From: Desulfosarcina widdelii
Lineage (GTDB): Bacteria > Desulfobacterota > Desulfobacteria > Desulfobacterales > Desulfosarcinaceae
Direction: 5' to 3'
Length of the DNA stretch: 64,000 nt
Assembly (NCBI RefSeq): GCF_009688965.1
Contig: NZ_AP021875.1
Coordinates: 5,146,001-5,210,000 of the forward strand
Under the pieces are notes generated by a model that saw only the letters and a program-made list of their open reading frames with translations, was not told the origin of the DNA and ran no database searches. Of the stretch, positions 34,105 to 42,544 are shown piece by piece. Numbering within the stretch: position 1 is the stretch's first letter; each line of letters begins with the position of its first letter. Made by a program: the position numbers and the translations under genes.

Positions 34105-35466
34105 ATGAAAACTGCTGACCAGTCCAAGCGGATGCTTGACGCGCTTTGGGATTTTTTTGCGTCCGTGAAGCTTACCGTTGTGATCCTTACCCTTTTAGCG
34201 GCGACTTCAGTGCTTGGAACCTTTATTCCCCAGAAAGCAGATCCATCATTTTATATTCGGGCCTACGGTGAATTCGCCTATCGTTTGATGCAAGTCTTCG
34301 ACATCTTAGACATGTATTATTCCTGGTGGTTCCAGACCCTCATCGGAATATTGGCGATTAACATAACGGTATGTACGATTAAACGATGGCCTGCGATCTG
34401 GAAAATTGTCTCGTCGAAAAATCTTCGGGTAGAATCGATCAAGAAAAAAAGACCGATTGGGGAATTTTCCGATTCACGCAATCCGGATAAGTTGTTGCCG
34501 CTCTACAAAGCTTACATTGGGAAAAAATACAGACGAGTAGAAATAAGCGCGGAGAAGCCTGGCATGACGATCATCGCTGAAAAAGGACGCTGGACAAGGC
34601 TTGGCGTTCCGGCTGTGCATTTAAGCATTGTCATCATCTTAGCCGGTGCGCTGATTGGATCGTTTTTGGGTTTCGATGGGTTCGTCAACATACCAGAGGG
34701 AGAAAGTGCCAGCTACATCCGATTGCGTAACAGCGATGCAACTTTGCCATTGGGTTTTGAAGTCCGATGCGAAGATTTCGATGTCAGCTTTTACGATTCC
34801 GGTTCTCCCAAAGAGTTTCGATCAAGCCTGACCATTTTGGAAAATGGAGAGAAAGTAGCTGAGAAGGATATTATTGTAAATGACCCATTGCGATACAAAG
34901 GGGTTAATTTCTTTCAATCCAGTTACGGCCAAACACCTCCACAGAAAGTCCAGATTAGGTTCACATCATCAAATTCAGACGAAAGCCAGCAACACAGTCT
35001 TTCTATGGGACAAACTGTGGGCCTGCCTGATGAAACAGGACAGTTCACTTTTTTAAGGTACACTGGAAACTACAGTTTCCGTGGCAAGATGATAGGTGAG
35101 GCAATTGTGGGAATTCTGGAAAAACCTGAAAAAGAACCAGAAGAAGTTGCTTTGCCGCTTCGTTTTCCAACCTTTGATAAGATGCGTAAAGACGCTTGGT
35201 TCATATCTGTCGATGGGTATGAAGATGCATATTACACCGGCCTGCAGGTAACCAAAGACCCTGGCGTTCCCATCGTGTATTTCGGTTTTGTTCTGTTAAT
35301 TGTCGGTTGCTGGATAGCATTTTTCATGTCTCATCAAAAGATCGTTGTTGACTTGCAGCCGAGCACCAACAGCAGCCGTGTCAGCGTATACGGTGCCACC
35401 AATCGAAACCGGGTCGGATTTGAAATGGCGAGTCATCAATTTAGCGAAGAACTCAGCAAATTATAG
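34105..35466 (+). CDS. resB: ResB/Ccs1 cytochrome c biogenesis protein
   Basis: 453 residues from ATG 34105 (GAGGA upstream; an earlier in-frame ATG at 34069 overlaps the TPR stop). The N-terminal LWDFFASVKLTVVILTLLAATSVLGTFIPQ is typical of ResB, with four TM helices and a large periplasmic domain (GVNFFQSSYG). ResB and CcsA form the system II haem lyase that attaches haem to apocytochrome c outside the membrane. Followed 9 bp later by ccsA. Confidence 0.9.
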   Translation: MKTADQSKRMLDALWDFFASVKLTVVILTLLAATSVLGTFIPQKADPSFYIRAYGEFAYRLMQVFDILDMYYSWWFQTLIGILAINITVCTIKRWPAIWKIVSSKNLRVESIKKKRPIGEFSDSRNPDKLLPLYKAYIGKKYRRVEISAEKPGMTIIAEKGRWTRLGVPAVHLSIVIILAGALIGSFLGFDGFVNIPEGESASYIRLRNSDATLPLGFEVRCEDFDVSFYDSGSPKEFRSSLTILENGEKVAEKDIIVNDPLRYKGVNFFQSSYGQTPPQKVQIRFTSSNSDESQQHSLSMGQTVGLPDETGQFTFLRYTGNYSFRGKMIGEAIVGILEKPEKEPEEVALPLRFPTFDKMRKDAWFISVDGYEDAYYTGLQVTKDPGVPIVYFGFVLLIVGCWIAFFMSHQKIVVDLQPSTNSSRVSVYGATNRNRVGFEMASHQFSEELSKL

Positions 35467-35475
35467 GAATTTATC

Positions 35476-36318
35476 ATGAATAGCTCCCTCGTATTGTCGA
35501 TCACTACCTTCGTGTATGGCCTTGCAGCGACCCTTTATCTCGTTGCGTGGATCTTCCACAAACCTCATTTAAACCGGTGGGCAACCTGGGGCGCATCTGC
35601 AGGCGTAATCGGAAACGCCGCTGGCTTTGTAATGAGATGGATGGAATCCTATACGATGGGCATAGGCCGGATACCGCTTTCCAATCTCTATGAGTCACTG
35701 GTATTCTTCGCTTTAATGATTGCCGTTATTTATCTGGTGATAGAACGAAAATATCGTCATCAGACTATCGGCGTATTCGCCATGCCCCTTGCATTTCTAT
35801 CGATCGCCTATGCATCGTTATCGCCGAACATCAGCGATCGTATCCAACCCTTATTACCGGCATTGAAAAGCAACTGGCTGACGGTTCATGTTGTCACTTG
35901 TTTCATTGGCTATGCAGCCTTTGCCATCGCCTTCGGCCTCGCTCTAATGTATTTGGCCAAAAAGAACGACCAGGCGCCTGTTGGCACATTGCGTTCAAGA
36001 CTTCCCAAGCAACGCCTTTTAGATGAACTCACTCACCAAATGGTTCTGTTCGGATTCCTCTTTTTGACCGCCGGAATCATATCGGGTGCAGTTTGGGCAA
36101 ATTCTGCATGGGGTCGCTATTGGGGCTGGGACCCGAAAGAGACCTGGTCCCTGATAACCTGGTTCGTTTATGCAACGTTATTGCATGCAAGGCTGATGAG
36201 AGGCTGGCGCGGCAAACGAATTGCCGTCTTTTCGATGATCGGTTTTGCTGCCGTATTGTTTACCTATTTTGGCGTCAATTACTTGCCGGGCCTTCACAGC
36301 TATGGATCGGCAGGGTGA
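35476..36318 (+). CDS. ccsA: CcsA/ResC cytochrome c assembly protein
   Basis: 280 residues, about eight TM helices, with the tryptophan-rich haem-handling WWD motif WANSAWGRYWGWDPKETWSLITWF and conserved His residues (VHVVTCFIGY; LLHARLMRGW; LPGLHSYGS). Partner of ResB in system II cytochrome c maturation. Confidence 0.92.
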   Translation: MNSSLVLSITTFVYGLAATLYLVAWIFHKPHLNRWATWGASAGVIGNAAGFVMRWMESYTMGIGRIPLSNLYESLVFFALMIAVIYLVIERKYRHQTIGVFAMPLAFLSIAYASLSPNISDRIQPLLPALKSNWLTVHVVTCFIGYAAFAIAFGLALMYLAKKNDQAPVGTLRSRLPKQRLLDELTHQMVLFGFLFLTAGIISGAVWANSAWGRYWGWDPKETWSLITWFVYATLLHARLMRGWRGKRIAVFSMIGFAAVLFTYFGVNYLPGLHSYGSAG

Positions 36319-36379
36319 TTGGCAAATGTTGATTGTGTGTATCAATTATTTAGGTCCGAGATTCTGAGGCTAAAATGAC

Positions 36380-36952
36380 ATGAGTGAAAATTCAGAGCAT
36401 GGTACGGGGATAAAATTCCAGAATGTAATTCTACTTGGATTGATCGTGGCAGGTATTGGTATCGTTATTATGCTGCAATCCAAAGATACTTTGTTCAACC
36501 CTACCTCCACACCGTTGCTAAAGAAAGGCACTCCTGCGCCGGATTTTACTTTGCCCGGCCTTGACGGAGAAATGGTCCGTCTGGCTGACCGGAAAGGCAA
36601 GGTGGTCTTTCTCAATATCTGGGCCACCTGGTGCCCGCCCTGTGTGCAGGAGATGCCCTCCATGGAAAAGCTATACCAGCAGCTCAAGGGTGAGGACTTC
36701 GAGATTCTGGCGGTCAGCATCGACAAGAAAGGCGCCGAAGCCGTACTCCCTTTCATGAAGAAGCACAACCTGAGCTTCACCGCTCTGATCGACGCCAAGG
36801 AATCAATGAAATATAAATATCAAACCACGGGCGTGCCAGAAACCTTCATCATCGACAAGAACGGGATTATTGTCGAAAAAGTGATCGGTGCCAGGGACTG
36901 GGCGACACCCGATGCTATTGGTTTTTTGCGGAATTTAATTCAGAGAAATTAA
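36380..36952 (+). CDS. TlpA/ResA-like thiol-disulfide oxidoreductase
   Basis: 190 residues: an N-terminal TM anchor (VILLGLIVAGIGIVIML) and a thioredoxin fold with ATWCPPCVQEMP and cis-Pro TTGVPETFIID. It should keep apocytochrome CXXCH thiols reduced for the ResB/CcsA pair, with electrons from CcdA. The coding part from about 36540 onward is more GC-rich than its neighbours. Confidence 0.9.
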   Translation: MSENSEHGTGIKFQNVILLGLIVAGIGIVIMLQSKDTLFNPTSTPLLKKGTPAPDFTLPGLDGEMVRLADRKGKVVFLNIWATWCPPCVQEMPSMEKLYQQLKGEDFEILAVSIDKKGAEAVLPFMKKHNLSFTALIDAKESMKYKYQTTGVPETFIIDKNGIIVEKVIGARDWATPDAIGFLRNLIQRN

Positions 36953-37024
36953 CGAAAAAAAATCTGCTCTGAAGAATGACCGGATCAATTCCGAATCACG
37001 CTACCTAATATAAAAGAGAGTCAT

Positions 37025-37462
37025 ATGCCTCAAAAAGATCAAACGTCCAATGCGAACTGGACGATCATTTTCATATGCTGGTTGATCGCTGCGATCTCAT
37101 CACTGGGCAGCCTGTTCTTCAGTGAAGTCATGGAGTTTGCACCCTGTGCCTTGTGCTGGTATCAGCGCATCTTCATGTTCCCGTTGGTGCTTGTATTCCT
37201 GAGCGGATTGTTCCCTCTGGATCAAAAGGTCTTCAAGTATGCACTGCCGATATCGACGGTGGGCTGGGCCTTCGCTTTCTATCACTTCCTAGTCTACTCC
37301 GGGTTTATCCCAGAGCGACTGCAGCCCTGCGGTGAGGGTGTACCATGTTCGGAGACCTATATCGATTTGTTCGGATTCTTGACAATCCCAATGCTGTCGC
37401 TGTTGTCGTTCACGGCGATTATCGTACTGTTGTTTGTCTATAAAAGGAGGCTTGCCATATGA
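37025..37462 (+). CDS. DsbB-like disulfide bond formation protein (BdbC type)
   Basis: 145 residues, four TM helices, with CALCWYQRIFMFP (quinone-side CxxC) and the second pair in LQPCGEGVPCSETY. DsbB/BdbC reoxidises DsbA-like proteins using quinones. It overlaps the dsbA-like start by four bases. Confidence 0.9.
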   Translation: MPQKDQTSNANWTIIFICWLIAAISSLGSLFFSEVMEFAPCALCWYQRIFMFPLVLVFLSGLFPLDQKVFKYALPISTVGWAFAFYHFLVYSGFIPERLQPCGEGVPCSETYIDLFGFLTIPMLSLLSFTAIIVLLFVYKRRLAI

Positions 37463-38109
37463 AAAAACAGTATGTTGTTATAATTTCGAGCGTTTTACTT
37501 GTGCTTTTATTTGTTGTCGGCGTCCAGATTTACAAAGGACAGCAAAATAAAAAATACGGATTTTTGGCCGCTAACAATGCATCCCTTTTTGTCCGGGAGC
37601 ATTCGCCGACTTTAGGAAGCGACGACGCCAAGGTCTACCTGATCAAATTTACCGATCCGGCCTGCGAAACCTGCAGTGCGTTCCATCCTTACGTCAAAAA
37701 GCTGATGGACGCCCATCCAGGTAAGATCAAGCTGGTCATTCGCTACAACCCTCTGCATGAAGGCGCGGATTACCCCGTCAAGATACTGGAGGCGGCACGG
37801 AAACAGGGCAAATTCTGGGAGACAATAGATATCCTATACCGCACCCAAGGACACTGGACCAGCCATCACACAGTCCAACCCCAGAAACTTTGGCGCATAC
37901 TGCCCATGGCCGGGATAGATGTTGAAAAGATCAAAAAGGATATGAACGATCCGGCCATAGAGAAACTGATCAAGCAGGACCTGGCCGATGCAGAGGCACT
38001 CGGGGTCAACAAAACGCCGGGATTCTTTGTCAACGGCAAACCACTGACCAGTTTTGGCCGCAGCCAATTAAGGCAACTGGTGGAATCTGAAATCAAGGAA
38101 AATTATTAA
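37459..38109 (+). CDS. DsbA-like thioredoxin-fold protein (BdbD type)
   Basis: 216 residues: an N-terminal membrane anchor, a thioredoxin fold with active site TDPACETCSAFHPYVKKL and cis-Pro NKTPGFFVNGKP. It introduces disulfides in the periplasm, paired with the DsbB encoded before it. It ends two bases before ccdA. Confidence 0.9.
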   Translation: MKKQYVVIISSVLLVLLFVVGVQIYKGQQNKKYGFLAANNASLFVREHSPTLGSDDAKVYLIKFTDPACETCSAFHPYVKKLMDAHPGKIKLVIRYNPLHEGADYPVKILEAARKQGKFWETIDILYRTQGHWTSHHTVQPQKLWRILPMAGIDVEKIKKDMNDPAIEKLIKQDLADAEALGVNKTPGFFVNGKPLTSFGRSQLRQLVESEIKENY

Positions 38110-38111
38110 CC

Positions 38112-38840
38112 ATGCAACCGGAATTATCATTGCTAATTGTATTTTCGGCAGGGCTTTTGTCATTTCTGTCTCCATGTGTGCTTCCGATTATCCCTGGATA
38201 TATCGCATTTGTGTCCGGTCTCTCTATTGACGACATGACCGGCCATGGTTCTACAGATAAAAATATGGCTCCAGCCATGCTTAACTCCCTAATGTTCGTG
38301 CTTGGTTTTTCTGCTGTCTTCGTAGTGTTGGGAGCATCTGCGACATGGTTGGGCGGATTTTTAATCCAAAGGCTTCCGCTACTAGTAAATCTCGCTGGTG
38401 TTGTTATTATAATTTTTGGACTTCAGCAGATCGGTCTGTTCAGATTTGGTTTTTTGCTGACGACAAAGCAAATTGACCTGCCAGCAGAAAAGCTGGGTTC
38501 TTTTAAAGCGCCATTGCTCGGAGCAGCCTTTGCCTTCGGGTGGACGCCTTGTGTTGGGCCGATACTTGCCGCCATATTGACCTACGCGGCCACCATGGAT
38601 ACGGTGGGAAAAGGAGTAGGGCTGTTGATTGTATATTCTGCCGGTCTGGGGATTCCTTTTTTGTTAACCACCGTGGCTATGAAAGGATTTTTCAGGATTT
38701 TTTCTAAAATCAAAAAGTATATGGGTCTTATCCAAAAGATTAGCGGTTCGATATTGGTGCTTTTAGGAATACTGATGATAACCGGCAAGTTGACTTTAAT
38801 AACTTCTAAATTGGGGTTTCTAAACACGCTGGCCTGGTAG
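38112..38840 (+). CDS. ccdA: CcdA/DsbD-like membrane thiol transporter
   Basis: 242 residues, six TM helices with the paired cysteines SFLSPCVLPIIPGYI and FGWTPCVGPILAAI. It passes electrons from cytoplasmic thioredoxin to TlpA-like proteins. The last gene of the cytochrome c/thiol operon. Confidence 0.92.
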   Translation: MQPELSLLIVFSAGLLSFLSPCVLPIIPGYIAFVSGLSIDDMTGHGSTDKNMAPAMLNSLMFVLGFSAVFVVLGASATWLGGFLIQRLPLLVNLAGVVIIIFGLQQIGLFRFGFLLTTKQIDLPAEKLGSFKAPLLGAAFAFGWTPCVGPILAAILTYAATMDTVGKGVGLLIVYSAGLGIPFLLTTVAMKGFFRIFSKIKKYMGLIQKISGSILVLLGILMITGKLTLITSKLGFLNTLAW

Positions 38841-38910
38841 CCTAATTTCCGTCCACCTGGTGGTAGACTCCCGTATTGCTGAATTCAATTTATGAGGCAT
38901 TGTAAACAAT

Positions 38911-38991
38911 CCTCTTCGGCAAATTTTATTGCGCTCATTTGATGGATCGTTTCTCAACTGCTCTCCCTTTGTAGGGTCCTACTTTTGACAC
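38911..38991 (-). pseudogene. merP 3'-end remnant, duplicate of 26027-26105
   Basis: The minus strand reads VSKVGPYKGRAVEKRSIK-stop, nearly the MerP C-terminus at 26052-26105 (VSKTGPYKGKVVEKRSIK). Similarity continues past the stop to CCTCTTCGGC, the region before the AhpD-like gene. The rest of merP is absent. It shows a second mer operon once existed here or that recombination copied a fragment. Confidence 0.75.
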
Positions 38992-39510
38992 GACAGGACG
39001 TATGGCCCCATAGAATTTTGGGCAAACCTTCAAAAAATTACTTTTGTCCTTTTTAATCACCCAACATTACCCTTGATCAGTGCAATAATTCTTGATCGGA
39101 TAATAGATCACCGGAAACAATTGATATAGTGCATCTTCACTAAATTCCGCAGCCTAACTGGCCCTGATCATTGGCCCCATTTCTGAACTATATAACCAAT
39201 GCACCACCGATCTCCCTGAAGATTTCTTGAAGCAAGAGTTAATCAGTCCGTCCCAAAAATATCACGCCAAAACTCCTAAACAACAAGCTTAAGAGGTGTA
39301 ATATTGGCTAATCAGAGGTAAGCTTCTGACCTGATCTATCCTTGTGCGTTGTTTTTTCACACATATCTTTCGCAGACGAGGTTGAACTGTTTAATTTTTA
39401 CCCGGTTATTGCCTGACGGACTTGTCACATTTCTCCACACCACCCTCCTGAATGCAATAAAAGTTAGTAATTTATGACATTTATAAAAATTATAAAACAT
39501 TTTTTGCAGC
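38992..39510. other. Intergenic region, no clear gene
   Basis: About 520 bp. A 47-codon start-less open stretch (39161-39291, plus strand) has no recognisable similarity. The region ends at a sigma-54 promoter. Confidence 0.4.
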
Positions 39511-39526
39511 TGGCACATGCTTTGCC
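39511..39526 (+). promoter_or_regulatory. Sigma-54 promoter (-24/-12) for the second zraP-like operon
   Basis: TGGCACATGCTTTGCC has the TGGCAC box, TTGC and exact spacing. The expected start is about 39538, and the ATG is at 39602 after AAGGAG. Confidence 0.88.
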
Positions 39527-39601
39527 CTTATTCAGGTCATCAATACAGTTCCGCGCTTAGCGGATCATAAAAGCTCATTCAAGAGAGAAAGGAGAAATTT
39601 C

Positions 39602-40096
39602 ATGAAGATCAACAAGAATTTCATTTTCGGATTGGTAGCTGTTTCGATTTTTGGAATTGCGGCTGTCGCCTTTGCTCACGGTGGTCGGGGATACAGATCG
39701 CATATGGGCAATTACGAAAACCACATGATGGGTCCCGGCTACGGCGTTCACATGATGAGATTGGATGCCTATGAGGGATCTTATCGTCGCGGTTATGGCG
39801 CCTGGGGCGATCTGTCCGACGAAGACGCGGCCCGGCTAAGTGCATCCCGAGAAAAATTCTACAAATATACGCGGGAACTGCGCGATCGAATCGAAGAGAA
39901 TGAGATTGCCCTTCGCAAGGAATGGGACCAGGTCGATCCAGATCAGGACAAGATCTTCGATCTGCAGAAGGAAATCTCCTCCGTGCGTGGTGACTTAGAC
40001 GAGCAGGCCCTGGCCCACCAGTTCGAAGTCCGCAAGCTGCTGCCGGCAAACTACCGGGGAACCGGATATGATTATAGTCGTGGATATTGCTGGTAA
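39602..40096 (+). CDS. ZraP/Spy-like periplasmic protein, copy 2
   Basis: 164 residues: a signal peptide ending AVAFA, a His/Tyr/Gly-rich region (HGGRGYRSHMGNYENHMMGPG), a helical hairpin (LSDEDAARLSASREKFYKYTRELRD...LRKEWDQVDPDQDKI), and a tail YSRGYCW. It parallels the protein at 15677, including the C-terminal Y-C-W ending. It heads a sigma-54 operon with SHOCT, YHS and perhaps PP2C genes. Confidence 0.85.
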   Translation: MKINKNFIFGLVAVSIFGIAAVAFAHGGRGYRSHMGNYENHMMGPGYGVHMMRLDAYEGSYRRGYGAWGDLSDEDAARLSASREKFYKYTRELRDRIEENEIALRKEWDQVDPDQDKIFDLQKEISSVRGDLDEQALAHQFEVRKLLPANYRGTGYDYSRGYCW

Positions 40097-40171
40097 TTTG
40101 GACGGCTGCTCTGGGGCGGCTAAATCTAACCGTCCCGTAAAATAACGGTTTTACATGCTGAGGAGGCTAAT

Positions 40172-40528
40172 GTGAGAAGACAAACCGTTACCCTGCTGAA
40201 CTTGGGCATCTCCATCGCACTGATTGCAGGTACCATCTGGTTTCTGGTCAACCATCAAAACAGCTTCGGCTTTGGCAATGCACACTGGATCATGCCGCAT
40301 CACATGACGATAGGAGGCGGTGGCATGGGGATCATCATGACTTTTTTCTGGATTTCCGTGATCGCCGCTATCGCCATAGTCGTTTCCAGTCTCGTTACCG
40401 GAAGGCGGTCCGAGGGAAGTCAAAAAAACAAAAAACCATTCGATGTCTTGGAGATATTAAAGAACCGTTACTACCGGGGTGAAATCGACTATGCACCATA
40501 TCAGACCATGAAACGGGAGCTGGAGTAG
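40172..40528 (+). CDS. SHOCT-domain membrane protein, copy 4 (GTG start)
   Basis: 118 residues starting with GTG at 40172, set by AGGAGG five bases upstream. Two hydrophobic helices flank a His/Met patch (IMPHHMTIGGGGMG). The C-terminus has SHOCT-like FDVLEILKNRYYRGEIDYAPYQTMKREL. It follows the zraP-like gene, as copy 2 follows the first zraP-like/lipoprotein pair. Confidence 0.75.
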   Translation: MRRQTVTLLNLGISIALIAGTIWFLVNHQNSFGFGNAHWIMPHHMTIGGGGMGIIMTFFWISVIAAIAIVVSSLVTGRRSEGSQKNKKPFDVLEILKNRYYRGEIDYAPYQTMKRELE

Positions 40529-40564
40529 CCTTAACATTCCTCAATTCACAAAGGCAGGTGTCTA

Positions 40565-40813
40565 ATGACAACTCAAACACAACTCACTACAATTATCGAT
40601 CCGGTTTGCGGGATGTCGTTGGACCCGGCAACGGCGGCAGCCAAAACGTGCCACAACGGTGTTGAGGTGTATTTTTGTGCGCAAAGATGCAAGCAAGCCT
40701 TCGACACCCATCCCCAAAAGTATGCCGGAACCAAGAAAAAGAAGGGACTCTGGAAACGCTATCTTGACCGGCTGAACAAAGCCACCGGAGGACGGCCTCC
40801 GGCATGTCACTAA
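40565..40813 (+). CDS. YHS-domain protein
   Basis: 82 residues: IDPVCGMSLDPATAAAKTCHNGVEVYFCAQRCKQAFDTHPQKY is a complete YHS domain (metal-binding Cys motif DPVCGM, YFC), followed by a basic tail. Similar domains occur at the N-terminus of copper ATPases such as the one at 42545. Probably a soluble copper-binding or delivery protein. Confidence 0.85.
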   Translation: MTTQTQLTTIIDPVCGMSLDPATAAAKTCHNGVEVYFCAQRCKQAFDTHPQKYAGTKKKKGLWKRYLDRLNKATGGRPPACH

Positions 40814-41122
40814 GAATCCGACAGTAAAATTTACAAGAATGATTCAGCAGCATCGATTGAGGTAAAATTTTTGCTGACCGAATTGGTTTTGTCGTTAAAT
40901 CAGAGCCCAACAGCTATATCCAATTGGCAAACGATTGCAAAGGAGCTAATGGCGGATTCCAATCGACATCAATTGTTGCCGAAGCCATCTGTCAAGCATC
41001 GGGATGGAATGACATGTCTCTAATCGCTTTGATGCTAAAGCTGTTGATACGGACCACTACGAGGGCCGTTAAGCAGAAAGCTGGGATGCCAAGTCATAAA
41101 GGCGTATTCTGCGGTGGTTAAT
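40814..41122. other. Intergenic; possible small TTG-start ORF
   Basis: In the frame of the YHS gene the sequence stays open for ~70 codons after its stop. A TTG near 40871 has GAGGT six bases upstream and would give ~50 residues (LTELVLSLNQSPTAISNW...). No ATG start and no family, so it is not called as a gene. Confidence 0.25.
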
Positions 41123-41902
41123 ATGACTGCCCACCCCCACAATCAGGCATTAAATCCCAACTTTTTATCCATTGAATGTGGAGTATGCACGCATATCGGG
41201 AGGAGGCCACAGAATCAAGACAAGACGCTCACTGTATGCAAAGCGTGGGGACGTCTATTTGCTGTCGCAGACGGAATGGGCGGCCATCCGGGCGGGGAAC
41301 TCGCTAGCCAATTGGCCTGTGAATACCTCAAAGAATATTTTACCAATAAGCGCATAGTAGATAAGAAAAAGCCTTATTCGTACCGTAATCGTCTGGTCGA
41401 TGCGATTATCCGTGTCGATCGGTACATCCGGTTACACGGACGACGTCATAAAGCCATGACGGATATGGGAACCACGCTTTCCTGCCTCCTGATTGACGGT
41501 ACCCACAGCATTATCGCCCACGTCGGCGACAGTCGAATCTACCGGCACAGGAATGGACGTCTAAGCCAACTGACCACCGATCACACCTTTGTCCAGGACA
41601 TGATCTTCGAGGGGGAAGTGGATCCTTCGCAGGCTTACCGGCATCCTCTCCGTCACTTGCTTACACGTGTCGTGGGGACCGAGGAAGTTTTAGAATTCGT
41701 CGATTCACGCATTGACGATATTAAACTTGGAGACCAATTTTTACTGTGCACCGATGGATTGACTGGTTCGTTGAATGAAGACTCAATTATCGAGGCAATG
41801 AAAGAACAGTCAACTGCGGCTGACACGGCAGCTCGATTGGTTAAAATCGCGCTGCGAAATGGCGCCCGCGACAATATTACGGCAATCGTTGTCACATGTT
41901 GA
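41123..41902 (+). CDS. PP2C-family protein phosphatase, copy 1
   Basis: 259 residues from ATG 41123 (GGTGG upstream). PP2C/SpoIIE metal motifs: RPQNQDKTL, VADGMGGHPGGELAS, IAHVGDSRIYRHRNG, LCTDGLTGSLNEDSI and ARDNITAIVV. It dephosphorylates Ser/Thr residues and probably opposes the island kinases. The unnamed small protein gene follows at 42006. A second PP2C is at 52135. Confidence 0.92.
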   Translation: MTAHPHNQALNPNFLSIECGVCTHIGRRPQNQDKTLTVCKAWGRLFAVADGMGGHPGGELASQLACEYLKEYFTNKRIVDKKKPYSYRNRLVDAIIRVDRYIRLHGRRHKAMTDMGTTLSCLLIDGTHSIIAHVGDSRIYRHRNGRLSQLTTDHTFVQDMIFEGEVDPSQAYRHPLRHLLTRVVGTEEVLEFVDSRIDDIKLGDQFLLCTDGLTGSLNEDSIIEAMKEQSTAADTAARLVKIALRNGARDNITAIVVTC

Positions 41903-42005
41903 CGTATTAGCCGCCACTAACCGGACATCAAGCAATGAATGCAACCATGGCTTCAACACAATCATCCCAGCAAATGATTTACACCCTAAAATAGGAGTTC
42001 GTATC

Positions 42006-42338
42006 ATGAATCTCAAAAAACAGATTCTCAAGTTTTTCCAAACAACCTATGCTGACATATTGCCTTCCGATGATTCAGACGCAACTAAGGCATCTAAAGC
42101 CCATGATCCGCGTCATGAGGTTGTTCAAGAAATGTTCGACGGGATGAGCACTGGTACGGCGCGAATAATAATAGAAAAGCAAATCAGCCAAGAAATCCGG
42201 GAAAAATTCAAAATCGACCAGGTCGAAAACCAGGGCAGATATTATCTGGCCAGAATAGTGCGTCATGACGGCTCCACCATTCAACGACTGTTGGTGGATA
42301 AACAGACGGGAAATATTCGTATGGTAGGAATGGCATAG
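42006..42338 (+). CDS. Unnamed ~110-residue kinase/phosphatase-associated protein, copy 2
   Basis: 110 residues from ATG 42006 (AGGAG upstream): an N-terminal amphipathic segment MNLKKQILKFFQTTY, linker, and domain GTARIIIEKQISQEIREKFKI...QGRYYLARIV...LLVDKQTGNIRMVG. It is more diverged than copies at 11153 and 56292, but GRYY.AR and LLVDKQ.G.IR are kept. Next to a PP2C gene here, and next to a kinase in copy 1. Confidence 0.75.
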   Translation: MNLKKQILKFFQTTYADILPSDDSDATKASKAHDPRHEVVQEMFDGMSTGTARIIIEKQISQEIREKFKIDQVENQGRYYLARIVRHDGSTIQRLLVDKQTGNIRMVGMA

Positions 42339-42544
42339 TAATGGTGATCTCTTAGATAAATAGGTACTACACTTGATTTTTTAAATGTTTTTTCGAATGT
42401 ATCCTTATTTATTTAAGGCTCCTAAAAATATCAATCTGATCGACAGACCAAAACACTATTTCCACGAAAAAATAGCCATCCATTGATTGCAGACATGAAA
42501 ATTGGCGTTAAATTACCAACTATATGAAGCGCCGGGAGGAAACA

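Noticed and set aside
40924..40939. Sigma-54-like TGGCAAACGATTGCA before the PP2C gene
   Set aside because: The distance between GG and GC is nine, not ten, which is normally inactive for sigma-54.
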